The position numbers and the translations under genes were made by a program. Below, piece after piece: positions 34,669 to 43,625 of a stretch of 64,000 nucleotides of DNA (positions are counted from its first letter, which is position 1; each line of letters opens with the position of its first letter). This stretch comes from JAUMBM01 sp964441755 (GTDB taxonomy: Bacteria > Bacteroidota > Bacteroidia > Chitinophagales > Saprospiraceae), in assembly GCA_964441755.1 (NCBI GenBank), contig CAYTVG010000014.1, forward strand, positions 53,164 to 117,163. The letters are read 5' to 3'. Below the pieces are notes generated by a model. It was not told the DNA's origin. It saw only the letters and a program-made list of their open reading frames with translations, and made no database searches.

Positions 34669-34915
34669 TCCGGTGCTTCGCACCGAAATGAGAGGGTACA
34701 GCTAGCGGCTGGCGCCGCTAGCTGTATGGCTATGGGGTATTTCGGTGTTTCGCACCGAAATGAGGGGGTACAGCTAGCGGCTGGCGCCGCTAGCTGTATG
34801 GCTATGGGGTGTTTCGGTGCTTCGCACCGAAATGAGAGGGTATAGCTGGCGGCTGGCGCCGCTAGCTGTATAGCATTTTTTGTTTCGGTGCGTAGCAGCG
34901 AAATGACCTGTGAGC
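34669..34915. repeat. 72-bp tandem repeats made of two hairpins
   Basis: Each unit contains CGGTGCTTCGCACCG (a 6-3-6 hairpin), a GAGGGGGTA spacer, ACAGCTAGCGGC-TGGC-GCCGCTAGCTGT (12-4-12) and TATGGCTATGGGGT. Units start at 34671, 34743 and 34815; a fourth degenerate hairpin follows near 34887. The same two hairpins recur at 36540-36672 between the AAA genes and at 38300 after the second copy. Confidence 0.88.
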
Positions 34916-34925
34916 AGCCGGCCTG

Positions 34926-36488
34926 CTACATCCCCAACAATACAATCTCCTTGTCGTCTACTTTGTGGATCTCCTGGCGGATGCGCTGCTCCCAGGGCAG
35001 TTCTCCGGAGGATTTTTTCTCGAAAAAGACGAGATAGCCCCGCTTTTGGCCTAGCTTGTCCATGTAGCGGGCCAGTTGTTGCAGGCCGTCGGACTGTGAC
35101 CACTTGTCATGGTGCATCTTGATCTCGATGGGGATTAGCTGTCCCTTCCAGAACACCGCCAAATCGGTACGCCCGTTGCCCACGGCCATTTCCCGCTCAA
35201 TGCGCCCGCCTCCGTTGATGATGCGCTGCAGGAAGGCCATCAGCAGCAATTGGTGGCCCGCCTCCTTGTACTGGAAGCGCTCCAGCCAGGATTCGGAATT
35301 CCAGCGGTAAAAATCGGCGAAAGCAGCCAGCAGCTTGTCCATATCCAACGAGCCGTCCGGCCGGAGATACCAGGCCGTCAGGGCGACATCTGAGTCAATA
35401 CCCTGCTGCAGAGAGGAGTTCAGAATGCGGGTGATGATTTCCCGGTAAATGGGATTGGCAAAGCGGATAGGGCTGCTGCCCGTGATGATGCCGAGGTCGC
35501 GGCAGTAGCGCAGGGCATCGTCGAAGCCGTCGAAAGCCGGCGCCTCGCCGGTGATGATGCTCATGACGATAGGTCGCACGCGGGGCTCATCGATCTTGTC
35601 GGCCAGACTGTCGAGATGTGTCTGCCTTTGCTCGATGAGGCGCTCTTTGGCGATATCGACCATGTCCGGACTGATGGGCCGGGTATAGTCGTTTTTGAGC
35701 AACTTGTATACGATTTCATTCGCCAGCGCATTGGTCAGCCAGGGCTGGCCACCGCTGTATTCATAGATTTTTTCAAACACTTCGGGTGAAAAAACCTGCC
35801 CGGTGTCCGCTGTGTGCTGATCCAGCAGATCGCGCACTTCCTCTCTGGAGAAAATCGGCAGGAAGAAAGACGCTGCCTTGATATTAAACGGCGAACCCGC
35901 ACCGATGGAAGGGTTATCGGCACGCGCGCGCAGGCGATACTCGCGGATATCGCGCAGCCCCACGAGGGCTACCGACTGCGGGAAGTTGTGGGGCCGGGAC
36001 TGAAAGCCGTCGCGCAACTGCCGCAGGGTGGAGATGAGCACATCGTCGTAGAGGGAGTCTACCTCATCCAGCAGGAGTACGAGCGGCTTGTCGAGGGCGC
36101 GGCACCAGTCGGTCAGGTATTGGCCAAAGAGGGAATTACTGCCCGTGTAGGTGGCCGGATCCGGTGGCAGGTATTGTTTTTCAAGGAAAAAACCAGCCAT
36201 CCGGTGTAAGGACCCTATAAATACCTCATTGGCATCCTCGACCGAGATGCTGGGGTAGCCCGCGGATTCCAGCGAGCAGACTACTGCGATATACGACCCC
36301 TCGCGGTTGAGCCGGTGAGCCAGGGCGTGCAGAAATGTGGTCTTGCCCGTTTGCCGTGGGGCGTGCAGCAGGAAGTACTGTTTGGACCTGATCAGGTGTA
36401 TAACATCCTCATAGTGATGCCTGAATGGATCCACCATGTAGTGATCCTGCGGGTCGCACAGTCCGGTTGTGTTGAAGAAGCGTTTCAT
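34926..36488 (-). CDS. AAA ATPase fused to a PD-(D/E)XK nuclease (copy 1)
   Basis: 520 residues. The N-terminal AAA-like ATPase (about 15-350) has Walker A LHAPRQTGKTTFL (43-53), Walker B PLVLLLDEVDSL (135-146), sensor-type VALVGLRDIREYRLRA and a C-terminal winged-helix region. The C-terminal PD-(D/E)XK domain has NGRTDLAVFWKGQLIPIEIK (Asp and Glu-x-Lys) and a trailing QLARYMDKLG. This is the AAA_ATPase-like/PDDEXK_9 architecture that is expanded in Bacteroidota and of unknown role (perhaps defence, conflict or selfish). I use the Met at 36488 (MKRFFNTTGL); further upstream Met would read through hairpin DNA. A second copy 1754 bp away is virtually identical. Confidence 0.85.
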   Translation of the reverse strand: MKRFFNTTGLCDPQDHYMVDPFRHHYEDVIHLIRSKQYFLLHAPRQTGKTTFLHALAHRLNREGSYIAVVCSLESAGYPSISVEDANEVFIGSLHRMAGFFLEKQYLPPDPATYTGSNSLFGQYLTDWCRALDKPLVLLLDEVDSLYDDVLISTLRQLRDGFQSRPHNFPQSVALVGLRDIREYRLRARADNPSIGAGSPFNIKAASFFLPIFSREEVRDLLDQHTADTGQVFSPEVFEKIYEYSGGQPWLTNALANEIVYKLLKNDYTRPISPDMVDIAKERLIEQRQTHLDSLADKIDEPRVRPIVMSIITGEAPAFDGFDDALRYCRDLGIITGSSPIRFANPIYREIITRILNSSLQQGIDSDVALTAWYLRPDGSLDMDKLLAAFADFYRWNSESWLERFQYKEAGHQLLLMAFLQRIINGGGRIEREMAVGNGRTDLAVFWKGQLIPIEIKMHHDKWSQSDGLQQLARYMDKLGQKRGYLVFFEKKSSGELPWEQRIRQEIHKVDDKEIVLLGM

Positions 36489-36679
36489 ACTACAAATATA
36501 CGGGTTCCTTGTAAATTTTGCAGGCCGTGCGTGGCTGTGGGTTGTTTCGGTGCTTCGCACCGAAACGGGAGGGTACAGCTAGCGGCTGGCGCCGCTAGCT
36601 GTGTGGCATTTTTGTTTCGGTGCGTAGCACCGAAACGAGGGGGTACAGCTGGCGGCTGGCGCCGCTAGCTGTATGCCTG

Positions 36680-38242
36680 CTACATCCCCAACAATACAAT
36701 CTCCTTGTCGTCTACTTTGTGGATCTCCTGGCGGATGCGCTGCTCCCAGGGCAGTTCTCCGGAGGATTTTTTCTCGAAAAAGACGAGATAGCCCCGCTTT
36801 TGGCCTAGCTTGTCCATGTAGCGGGCCAGTTGTTGCAGGCCGTCGGACTGTGACCACTTGTCATGGTGCATCTTGATCTCGATGGGGATTAGCTGTCCCT
36901 TCCAGAACACCGCCAAATCGGTACGCCCGTTGCCCACGGCCATTTCCCGCTCAATGCGCCCGCCTCCGTTGATGATGCGCTGCAGGAAGGCCATCAGCAG
37001 CAATTGGTGGCCCGCCTCCTTGTACTGGAAGCGCTCCAGCCAGGATTCGGAATTCCAGCGGTAAAAATCGGCGAAAGCAGCCAGCAGCTTGTCCATATCC
37101 AACGAGCCGTCCGGCCGGAGATACCAGGCCGTCAGGGCGACATCTGAGTCAATACCCTGCTGCAGAGAGGAGTTCAGAATGCGGGTGATGATTTCCCGGT
37201 AAATGGGATTGGCAAAGCGGATAGGGCTGCTGCCCGTGATGATGCCGAGGTCGCGGCAGTAGCGCAGGGCATCGTCGAAGCCGTCGAAAGCCGGCGCCTC
37301 GCCGGTGATGATGCTCATGACGATAGGTCGCACGCGGGGCTCATCGATCTTGTCGGCCAGACTGTCGAGATGTGTCTGCCTTTGCTCGATGAGGCGCTCT
37401 TTGGCGATATCGACCATGTCCGGACTGATGGGCCGGGTATAGTCGTTTTTGAGCAACTTGTATACGATTTCATTCGCCAGCGCATTGGTCAGCCAGGGCT
37501 GGCCACCGCTGTATTCATAGATTTTTTCAAACACTTCGGGTGAAAAAACCTGCCCGGTGTCCGCTGTGTGCTGATCCAGCAGATCGCGCACTTCCTCTCT
37601 GGAGAAAATCGGCAGGAAGAAAGACGCTGCCTTGATATTAAACGGCGAACCCGCACCGATGGAAGGGTTATCGGCACGCGCGCGCAGGCGATACTCGCGG
37701 ATATCGCGCAGCCCCACGAGGGCTACCGACTGCGGGAAGTTGTGGGGCCGGGACTGAAAGCCGTCGCGCAACTGCCGCAGGGTGGAGATGAGCACATCGT
37801 CGTAGAGGGAGTCTACCTCATCCAGCAGGAGTACGAGCGGCTTGTCGAGGGCGCGGCACCAGTCGGTCAGGTATTGGCCAAAGAGGGAATTACTGCCCGT
37901 GTAGGTGGCCGGATCCGGTGGCAGGTATTGTTTTTCAAGGAAAAAACCAGCCATCCGGTGTAAGGACCCTATAAATACCTCATTGGCATCCTCGACCGAG
38001 ATGCTGGGGTAGCCCGCGGATTCCAGCGAGCAGACTACTGCGATATACGACCCCTCGCGGTTGAGCCGGTGAGCCAGGGCGTGCAGAAATGTGGTCTTGC
38101 CCGTTTGCCGTGGGGCGTGCAGCAGGAAGTACTGTTTGGACCTGATCAGGTGTATAACATCCTCATAGTGATGCCTGAATGGATCCACCATGTAGTGATC
38201 CTGCGGGTCGCACAGTCCGGTTGTGTTGAAGAAGCGTTTCAT
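36680..38242 (-). CDS. AAA ATPase fused to a PD-(D/E)XK nuclease (copy 2)
   Basis: Protein identical in every residue I compared with copy 1: the same Walker A (APRQTGKTT), Walker B (LLLDEVDSL), PD-(D/E)XK motif (GRTDLAVFWKG then PIEIK) and tail EIVLLGM. Start Met at 38242. An upstream in-frame extension to 38473 reads through hairpin DNA and is not credible. Both copies keep the complete frame, so either both are functional or the duplication is very recent. The 61-bp segment upstream of the start is shared with copy 1, so both keep the same promoter region. Confidence 0.85.
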   Translation of the reverse strand: MKRFFNTTGLCDPQDHYMVDPFRHHYEDVIHLIRSKQYFLLHAPRQTGKTTFLHALAHRLNREGSYIAVVCSLESAGYPSISVEDANEVFIGSLHRMAGFFLEKQYLPPDPATYTGSNSLFGQYLTDWCRALDKPLVLLLDEVDSLYDDVLISTLRQLRDGFQSRPHNFPQSVALVGLRDIREYRLRARADNPSIGAGSPFNIKAASFFLPIFSREEVRDLLDQHTADTGQVFSPEVFEKIYEYSGGQPWLTNALANEIVYKLLKNDYTRPISPDMVDIAKERLIEQRQTHLDSLADKIDEPRVRPIVMSIITGEAPAFDGFDDALRYCRDLGIITGSSPIRFANPIYREIITRILNSSLQQGIDSDVALTAWYLRPDGSLDMDKLLAAFADFYRWNSESWLERFQYKEAGHQLLLMAFLQRIINGGGRIEREMAVGNGRTDLAVFWKGQLIPIEIKMHHDKWSQSDGLQQLARYMDKLGQKRGYLVFFEKKSSGELPWEQRIRQEIHKVDDKEIVLLGM

Positions 38243-38299
38243 ACTACAAATATACGGGTTCCTTGTAAATTTTGCAGGCCGTGCGTGGCTGTGGATTGT

Positions 38300-38459
38300 T
38301 TCGGTGCTTCGCACCGAAACAAAAAAAATATTTCTGGCGGCTGGCGCCGCCAGAAATATAGACTCATCTCTGCGGCGCAAGCCGCCAGAGATACCCCTCC
38401 GGCAAGGGCGGCCTAAGCCGCCCTTGCTAAAACCCGTAATTCGCTGCGCAAGCAGCGAA
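38300..38459. repeat. Hairpin string downstream of bshB1 and upstream of AAA copy 2
   Basis: Five hairpins in 160 bp: GTTTCGGTGC-TTC-GCACCGAAAC, CTGGCGGC-TGGC-GCCGCCAG, a TCTGCGGC-GCAA-GCCGCCAGA form, AAGGGCGGC-CTAA-GCCGCCCTT, and TAATTCGCTGC-GCAA-GCAGCGAATTA. All have GGC/GCC or GC clamps and 3-4 nt loops. They are bounded by the bshB1 stop at 38460. Confidence 0.85.
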
Positions 38460-39209
38460 TTACAACAAATCAAATAAATCCTTCACCCCCGGCGTACGCG
38501 CCACATTAAAGCCCTCAGCGAAAGCAAACCCACTGCTGCGGCCGTAAGCCGCCGCCTTGGCGCGTACAAAGTCCAAAAACTCCTTACTGGAGATCGGACT
38601 CTCGGCCTCCTCCCGGTAGCGGGCATCCGCAGGGTTGTAGAACTGGGAGCCGAAGGTGGTGACCAGCTCGATCTTGCGGTCTATGAAATCGGTAATGTCT
38701 GTACAGAAATCAGGCGTAAGGTTGTGGTCCTGGATGTAGTGGTATACTGCCCGGGGACGCCAGCGCTCCTGCGGCTGGCCGGCGGCATCAACGGTGGGTA
38801 GCTTGAGGAGGCCTGCAAAAAAACAGGCGTCGGCGACCAGCCTGGCGGCGCGGCCGTGGTCGGGGTGGCGGTCGCTCAGGGCGTTGGCGAGGACAATGGT
38901 GGGGCGGGCGGCGCGCACGACGGCTACGATCTGCTCAATGCTGGCGCGGTTGTGCTCAAAAAAGCCGTCGGCCAGGCCGAGGTTGTGGCGGAAGCTGGCG
39001 CCCAGGAGGGCGGCGGCGGCATGGGATTCCTGCAGCCGCAGGGCGGCATTGCCGCGGGTGCCGAGCTCGCCAAGGCTGAGGTCGAGTATGCCTACGCTGT
39101 GGCCCAGCGATAACTGCCGGAGGAGGCTGCCGCTGCAGCCGAGCTCTACATCGTCGGGGTGTACGCCGATGGCGAGGATGTCAACCTGTTGTATGCTTTT
39201 GTAAGTCAT
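38460..39209 (-). CDS. bshB1: Bacillithiol biosynthesis deacetylase
   Basis: 249-residue PIG-L/LmbE-type zinc deacetylase that removes the acetyl group from GlcNAc-malate in bacillithiol synthesis. Zinc motif AIGVHPDDVELGCSGSL at about 12-28 and the second DRHPDHGRAARLV (about 115) with VYHYIQDHNLTPDFCTDITD near 170. The tail FAEGFNVARTPGVKDLFDLL is typical of BshB1. I use the Met at 39209 (MTYKSIQQVDILA). It points to bacillithiol as the thiol of this organism. Confidence 0.9.
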   Translation of the reverse strand: MTYKSIQQVDILAIGVHPDDVELGCSGSLLRQLSLGHSVGILDLSLGELGTRGNAALRLQESHAAAALLGASFRHNLGLADGFFEHNRASIEQIVAVVRAARPTIVLANALSDRHPDHGRAARLVADACFFAGLLKLPTVDAAGQPQERWRPRAVYHYIQDHNLTPDFCTDITDFIDRKIELVTTFGSQFYNPADARYREEAESPISSKEFLDFVRAKAAAYGRSSGFAFAEGFNVARTPGVKDLFDLL

Positions 39210-39266
39210 TGGTTGGTTTGGTTGATTTGAGCCGGCCGGGCGGCCCGGCCAGCTCAATACAGATCA

Positions 39267-39300
39267 ACGGACTGTGGCGGCAACCGCCGCCACAGTCCGT
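39267..39300. terminator. 15-4-15 hairpin between bshB1 and the amidohydrolase gene
   Basis: Perfect arms ACGGACTGTGGCGGC and complement, loop AACC, just after the amidohydrolase stop (39303). It lacks a T run on the minus strand, so it is a weak terminator candidate. Confidence 0.7.
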
Positions 39301-39302
39301 AC

Positions 39303-41030
39303 TTATTGCTTCTCGAGCTTGTATTTTACCTCCCCGCCGACGATGGTCATGAGGACCTTGGTCTGCAGTATCTCCTCATCGGCGCAGGCCAGCAGGTCGT
39401 TGGAAAGGACCACGATGTCGGCCAGCTTGCCGGCTTGCAGGCTGCCTTTTTGCTGCTCCTCAAAGGCGGCATAGGCGGGCGCCAGGGTGTAGGAGTAGAT
39501 GGCTTCTGCGCGCGTGAGCGCCTGCTCGGGGTAAAAAATCAGGCCGGTATCGGGGCGGCGGCGGGTGACGGTGGCGTAGAAGCTGCGGAGGGGGTCTACG
39601 TCCTCCACAGGCGCATCGGTGCCGTTGCTCACGACGGCGCCGGCATCCAGCAGACTGCGCCAGGCGTAGGCGCCGGCGCGGGCGCGCTCTTCACCGAGGC
39701 GCTTGGTCACAAAAGGTGCGTCAGAGGTGCAGTGCACACCCTGCATGCTGGCAATCACTCCGAGCTGCGCAAAGCGCTTAATGTCGGCCGTGTCGAGGTG
39801 CTGGGCGTGCTCGGACCGCCAGCGAAGCTGGCGTACCCGCGGCTCTTTTGCCGACAGGCGCTCCACCATGTCGAGAAATACCCGGTTGGCGCGGTCGCCG
39901 ATGGCGTGCACGCAGAGCTGCATATCGTAGCGCAGCGCGAGGGCTGCTATGCTGTCGACCGTCGACAAGCGGGTGGTGTTTTGACCGCTCACGTCGGGAT
40001 TGTCGCTGTAGGGGCGCAGCATCCAGGCACCGAAGGCGCCAAGAGCGCCGTCGAGCTCCGACTTGATGGCCCGGCAGGTGAAGGTCTCCCCGCCCCGGTC
40101 GATGATGGGAAAGCCGCCCCGCGCAAGCCGCTCGGCCATCTCCCGGTAGCCGCGGCGTATCATCACCCACAGCCGCAGGTCGAGCCGGCCGGCATCGGCC
40201 AGGGCGGCGTAGCGCTCGATTTCCTCAAAGCTGGCACCTGCATCCTGGAAAGAGGTCACGCCTTTGCGCAGGCACTCGGCCGTAGCCAGGTCTATGCCCT
40301 CCTGCCACTCGGCCGCCAGCGCCTCGGGCGAGAGGCTGCTGCGGTAGCGCTCATAGGCCTGGCTCACCTGCTCCATGGCGCGCTCTTCGAATACGCCGAT
40401 GGCGCGGCCGCGGCTGTCGCGCACGATGCGCCCGCCCGCAGGGTCGGGGGTGTCGGGGCCTATGCCCGCCAGCTCCATGGCTTTGGCGTTGGCAAACAGC
40501 GAGTGGCCGCTGGCATGGCGCAGGATGACGGGGTTGTCAGGGGTCATCGCACTCAGGGCGTCGTGGTAGGGGTAACCGTCGACGGTCAGGAGCTGCGAAG
40601 GCAGCCATTTTTCCTGGTGCCAGCCGCGACCGCTGATCCACTGCCCCGGCGGGGTCTCCGCCGCCCGGGCTGCTACCTGTGCTACTATCTCCTGCCAGCT
40701 CGTCGCCTGCAAAAAGTTGAGCTGCTGCAGGCTGCTGCCGAGGCCCGAAAAGTGGGCGTGGCCCTCGATGAAGCCGGGCATGGCGAAGGCGCCGCCCAGC
40801 GCCAGCAGCCGGGTGCTGTCGCCCCGGTAGGCGAAGACGGTGGCACTGTCGCCCACGGCCAGCAGGTGGCCGTCGCGGATGGCCACAGCCGTGGCCCAGG
40901 GCTGCTTTTCATCCAGGGTGTAAAATCGCCCGTCGTAGTAGATCACGTCTGCTGCCTGCCGGCGGTCACCGCAGGCTGTGGCGGTCAGCCACAGCAGGGG
41001 CAGCAGCAGCCATAGCTGCCTTGCTTGCAT
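39303..41030 (-). CDS. Amidohydrolase family 3 (YtcJ-like) lipoprotein
   Basis: 575 residues. The signal ends in a lipobox (LLPLLWLTATAC, Cys20), then ADVIYYDGRFYTLDEKQPWA begins the composite beta sandwich. The metal-binding barrel start is GFIEGHAHFSGLG (HxH). Further motifs are HAIGDRANRVFLDM, RSEHAQHLD and the closing NGTDAPVEDVDPLRSFYATV. Hydrolyses an amide or N-acyl bond, substrate unknown; YtcJ-type proteins are a broad group. I use the Met at 41030, since the longer reading back to 41348 runs through non-coding DNA and overlaps the divergent GNAT gene. Confidence 0.86.
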   Translation of the reverse strand: MQARQLWLLLPLLWLTATACGDRRQAADVIYYDGRFYTLDEKQPWATAVAIRDGHLLAVGDSATVFAYRGDSTRLLALGGAFAMPGFIEGHAHFSGLGSSLQQLNFLQATSWQEIVAQVAARAAETPPGQWISGRGWHQEKWLPSQLLTVDGYPYHDALSAMTPDNPVILRHASGHSLFANAKAMELAGIGPDTPDPAGGRIVRDSRGRAIGVFEERAMEQVSQAYERYRSSLSPEALAAEWQEGIDLATAECLRKGVTSFQDAGASFEEIERYAALADAGRLDLRLWVMIRRGYREMAERLARGGFPIIDRGGETFTCRAIKSELDGALGAFGAWMLRPYSDNPDVSGQNTTRLSTVDSIAALALRYDMQLCVHAIGDRANRVFLDMVERLSAKEPRVRQLRWRSEHAQHLDTADIKRFAQLGVIASMQGVHCTSDAPFVTKRLGEERARAGAYAWRSLLDAGAVVSNGTDAPVEDVDPLRSFYATVTRRRPDTGLIFYPEQALTRAEAIYSYTLAPAYAAFEEQQKGSLQAGKLADIVVLSNDLLACADEEILQTKVLMTIVGGEVKYKLEKQ

Positions 41031-41319
41031 GTGTGTTGCTTTTTGGTAAAAAATGGCCCCGCCTTGCTGTACAACAGACGGGTTGTTTATCCTGAAGGCC
41101 GGGTCGCTGTACAACAGCGATACCTGCCGCTTGTTTAGCTGCATCCGGCATGCCCTGCACAGCTTCGGGGCCGGCTCTGTGCCGCCCGCTGTTCGTACCG
41201 GCTTTTGCCGTATATGCACAAGCATACAGCAGGGCGGCAGCGCTGCGCACACAATTATACCGCCTTTGGCGTACAGATACCCACTTGTTTCTATATTTTT
41301 GGGAAAAAAAATGCTGCCC

Positions 41320-41781
41320 ATGGATTTTGATGCTTCCCGCTTGTGCATACGCCCCGCTACCGCCGATGATCTGCCGGCTGTCCATTCGCTGGTGGGTGAA
41401 CTGGCGGACTTCGAGCAGGCAGCCGATGCTTTTACGGCTACGCTGGATACTTATCGCCGCGATTTCGCGGCCGGCTTGTTCGAAATCCTCGTTGCCGACT
41501 ACGACGGGCAGGTGGTGGGCATGGCTTTTTTCTACCTCACCTACTCCACCTGGAAAGGCCGCATGCTCTACCTCGAAGATTTTGTGGTGCGCGAGCCCTT
41601 CCGGCGCCACGGCATCGGGCAACGGCTTTTTGATGCTTTCCTCGCGCGGGCGCGGGGGCTCGGCTGCCGCCTCGCCAAGTGGCAGGTGCTCGACTGGAAT
41701 GGCGGTGCTATTGATTTTTATAAGCGAAATGGCGCCTCCATCGAGGAGGAGTGGCTCACTGGGAAGTTGTTTTTGAACTGA
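41320..41781 (+). CDS. GNAT family N-acetyltransferase
   Basis: 153 residues of a single GNAT domain: CIRPATADDLPAVHSLVGEL at the start, LYLEDFVVREPFRRHGIGQR (acetyl-CoA loop RRHGIG at about 105) and KWQVLDWNGGAIDFYKRNGA (typical closing). The substrate is unknown; diamine N-acetyltransferase-like proteins have this length. The start may also be the ATG at 41311 (MLPMDFD). It is divergent from the amidohydrolase gene across about 290 bp with no clear gene or repeat. Confidence 0.85.
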   Translation: MDFDASRLCIRPATADDLPAVHSLVGELADFEQAADAFTATLDTYRRDFAAGLFEILVADYDGQVVGMAFFYLTYSTWKGRMLYLEDFVVREPFRRHGIGQRLFDAFLARARGLGCRLAKWQVLDWNGGAIDFYKRNGASIEEEWLTGKLFLN

Positions 41782-41793
41782 TAAACGGGGATG

Positions 41794-41896
41794 TGTTTTT
41801 GCGGCTTCGCCGCAAAAACAAGGGGCAGGTTGGATTTTGCGGCTGGCGCCGCAAAAACGAGGGGCAGTGGATTTTGCGGCAGCAGCCGCAAAATCC
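41794..41896. repeat. Three hairpins with TTTTGCGGC arms
   Basis: 41794-41820 (12-3-12, arm TGTTTTTGCGGC), about 41834-41857 (ATTTTGCGGC-TGGC-GCCGCAAAA) and 41869-41896 (12-4-12, arm GGATTTTGCGGC, loop AGCA). They separate the GNAT gene from the convergent gene at 41953. Confidence 0.85.
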
Positions 41897-41952
41897 GCAG
41901 ATAAAGGTTGTTTAAAAGGGGCAGCCGCCTTCGCTTTGAAAAAAACTGCTTT

Positions 41953-43224
41953 CTACAGCTGCGCCGCATCAATGCGATGAATTTCCTCCTCGCTGAGACC
42001 TAGTTTTTCTGCAATGAACTGAGGAGATGTACCCGTTGCCAGCAGTAGTTTAATAGCCTTTGCTCTCTCCTTATTGGCTACCTCAACTTCCAGCAGCACC
42101 TTTTCCCTTAGACGCCTTGATTCGTCAATAGTATGCATGCTCACTTCCTCCCTACCCCGCTCTGTAGCTCCTTCCTCAGGCTTATGTCCTTCTGCCGTAG
42201 CTTCCTTATACTTTCTTCTTTCCAGTCTGCGCATCCTCGCCTCTTCCCTGCGCATTCTCGCCTCTTCTTTACGCTTTCTTAATTCTTTCAGGCGTCTTAC
42301 CTCATCTTTTACGCGCTTCACCTCCTCCTCAATACGCTTGGCCTCTTCTATCATCAAGGCAGCCTTGGCAACCATGAGCTCGGCCTCTTTGGTCATTCGC
42401 TCCGCCTGTTTATCCATGTAATCAGACTCCTTCATATCCTCGAAAAAATCATCGTCAATAAGAATCATATCACCAACATCCTCCACATTCAACGCTGCTT
42501 GCAGCCGCCGAATCAACGGATGGAACTTTTCCGGAATATCGCTCATCTGTACCAGCATAGTCCGCTTATTTTTTTGTGCATTAGCCTGATCAAAAATACT
42601 CAACAATTGCTCCCGCTCATCGCGACGCTTGCCTTTCAAGGCTGGGATGTTGATAATCATACCCTCATGAAACAGCGCGTCTATGAAATCGCTCCTCGAT
42701 GCCCCCAGTAATCCCCCCTTGTGCCCGTCCTCAAGTATCGTCCTTACTGCCACCACAGGCGCATCTCCCAGTACCCGGTCTCCGGCACCCAAAATGTAGA
42801 TGGGAAAAATCGGTACCCCAAGCTTGTTTATGCGCCCACCAGCACCCGTGACCTCATTGAACAAACGACGATCACCATACTGGTAGCTAAGGTATTTTCG
42901 AAACCGAAGACTTTCTGCGAATGCCGTAGATAATTGTACTTCAATGATAATGATTCTGCCCCTTCCCTGACCTTTTTCCCGCACCCAGGCTCCGTAATCC
43001 AGTCGATAAGTCGAAATCCGCAGCTTACTTGTTGAAGACTCCACAGATCCGCCCGGGTCTTGGCCAATGGTCATTTCCTGCGGCAAGGGTTCTATCGTCT
43101 CGATTTCTATGCCTGTGAGCGTAGACAGAAAGGTTGCCGCTACCACCGGATCATCCATCAGGTATTTGAATACCACATCGTAAATTGGGTTGGCAATAAC
43201 CAGTCGTGATGATGCATCCGCCAT
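41953..43224 (-). CDS. PD-(D/E)XK nuclease family transposase-like / Rpn protein
   Basis: 423 residues. The N-terminal domain fits the Rpn/PD-(D/E)XK transposase-like group (YDVVFKYLMDDPVVAATFLS, then TYRLDYGAWVREKGQGRGRI and IIIIEVQLSTAFAESLRFRK with the Asp and Glu-x-Gln positions). Such proteins promote recombination and are often in defence-related or mobile contexts. A highly charged coiled coil at about 260-360 (KRIEEEVKRVKDEVRRLKEL) and an HTH-like tail (GTSPQFIAEKLGLSEEEIHRI) follow. It is unusually long for the family because of the coiled coil. Start is taken at MADASSRLV. Confidence 0.8.
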   Translation of the reverse strand: MADASSRLVIANPIYDVVFKYLMDDPVVAATFLSTLTGIEIETIEPLPQEMTIGQDPGGSVESSTSKLRISTYRLDYGAWVREKGQGRGRIIIIEVQLSTAFAESLRFRKYLSYQYGDRRLFNEVTGAGGRINKLGVPIFPIYILGAGDRVLGDAPVVAVRTILEDGHKGGLLGASRSDFIDALFHEGMIINIPALKGKRRDEREQLLSIFDQANAQKNKRTMLVQMSDIPEKFHPLIRRLQAALNVEDVGDMILIDDDFFEDMKESDYMDKQAERMTKEAELMVAKAALMIEEAKRIEEEVKRVKDEVRRLKELRKRKEEARMRREEARMRRLERRKYKEATAEGHKPEEGATERGREEVSMHTIDESRRLREKVLLEVEVANKERAKAIKLLLATGTSPQFIAEKLGLSEEEIHRIDAAQL

Positions 43225-43230
43225 AAGCAA

Positions 43231-43625
43231 AGTTAATTGAATTATCTGATTACTGCCAGTGGCTTACCAGGGTTTTTCATAAGATGTGTTCGTTGCTGCC
43301 TGCGCTGTGATACTATCGCTGCAAGCTGCAACTGCGCTGCTCTATCAACTTGTGTCTGCTAAGTTATGGTGTTGATTAACGAACACAGGCTGGCGTATTT
43401 GCGCTGAACAAAGATAGGGTATCCCCGTCAAACCTGTTAGCAGGTGAGATATTATGAATTGATATTCAGTATTTTGGTTTGTTTTGAAAAGAAATATGGC
43501 TGCTGGGGTGTTTTTGCGGCTTCGCCGCAAAAACGAGGGGAGATGGATTTTGCGGCGCCAGCCGCAAAATCCACCGGCAAGAATGCATGGCATCAGGTCT
43601 TTGGGGGGCGAAGCCGCCCAAAACC
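43231..43625. repeat. Intergenic stretch with two TTTTGCGGC hairpins
   Basis: The right half holds GTTTTTGCGGC-TTC-GCCGCAAAAAC (43510-43534) and GGATTTTGCGGC-GCCA-GCCGCAAAATCC (43545-43572), the same words as at 41794-41896. The left half is AT-rich with no gene; it likely carries the promoter of the minus-strand Rpn gene. Confidence 0.8.

Larger units (their letters stand above)
34919..38322. repeat. Tandem duplication of the AAA-nuclease cassette, 1754-bp offset
   Basis: The block 34919-36568 and its copy 36673-38322 appear the same base for base over the coding region. Only one clear change is seen in the flank (GTGGGTTG versus GTGGATTG, near 36543/38297). The identity ends on the TTCGGTGCTTCGCACCGAAAC hairpin at one side and just before GCCTGCTACATCC at the other. 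The intervening 104 bp hold more hairpin copies. Confidence 0.92.

Noticed and set aside
34926..36560. N-terminal extension of the AAA copies (starting MRSTET or MICCNS)
   Set aside because: The extension reads through hairpin repeats and differs between copies; the common start MKRFFNTTGL is conserved.
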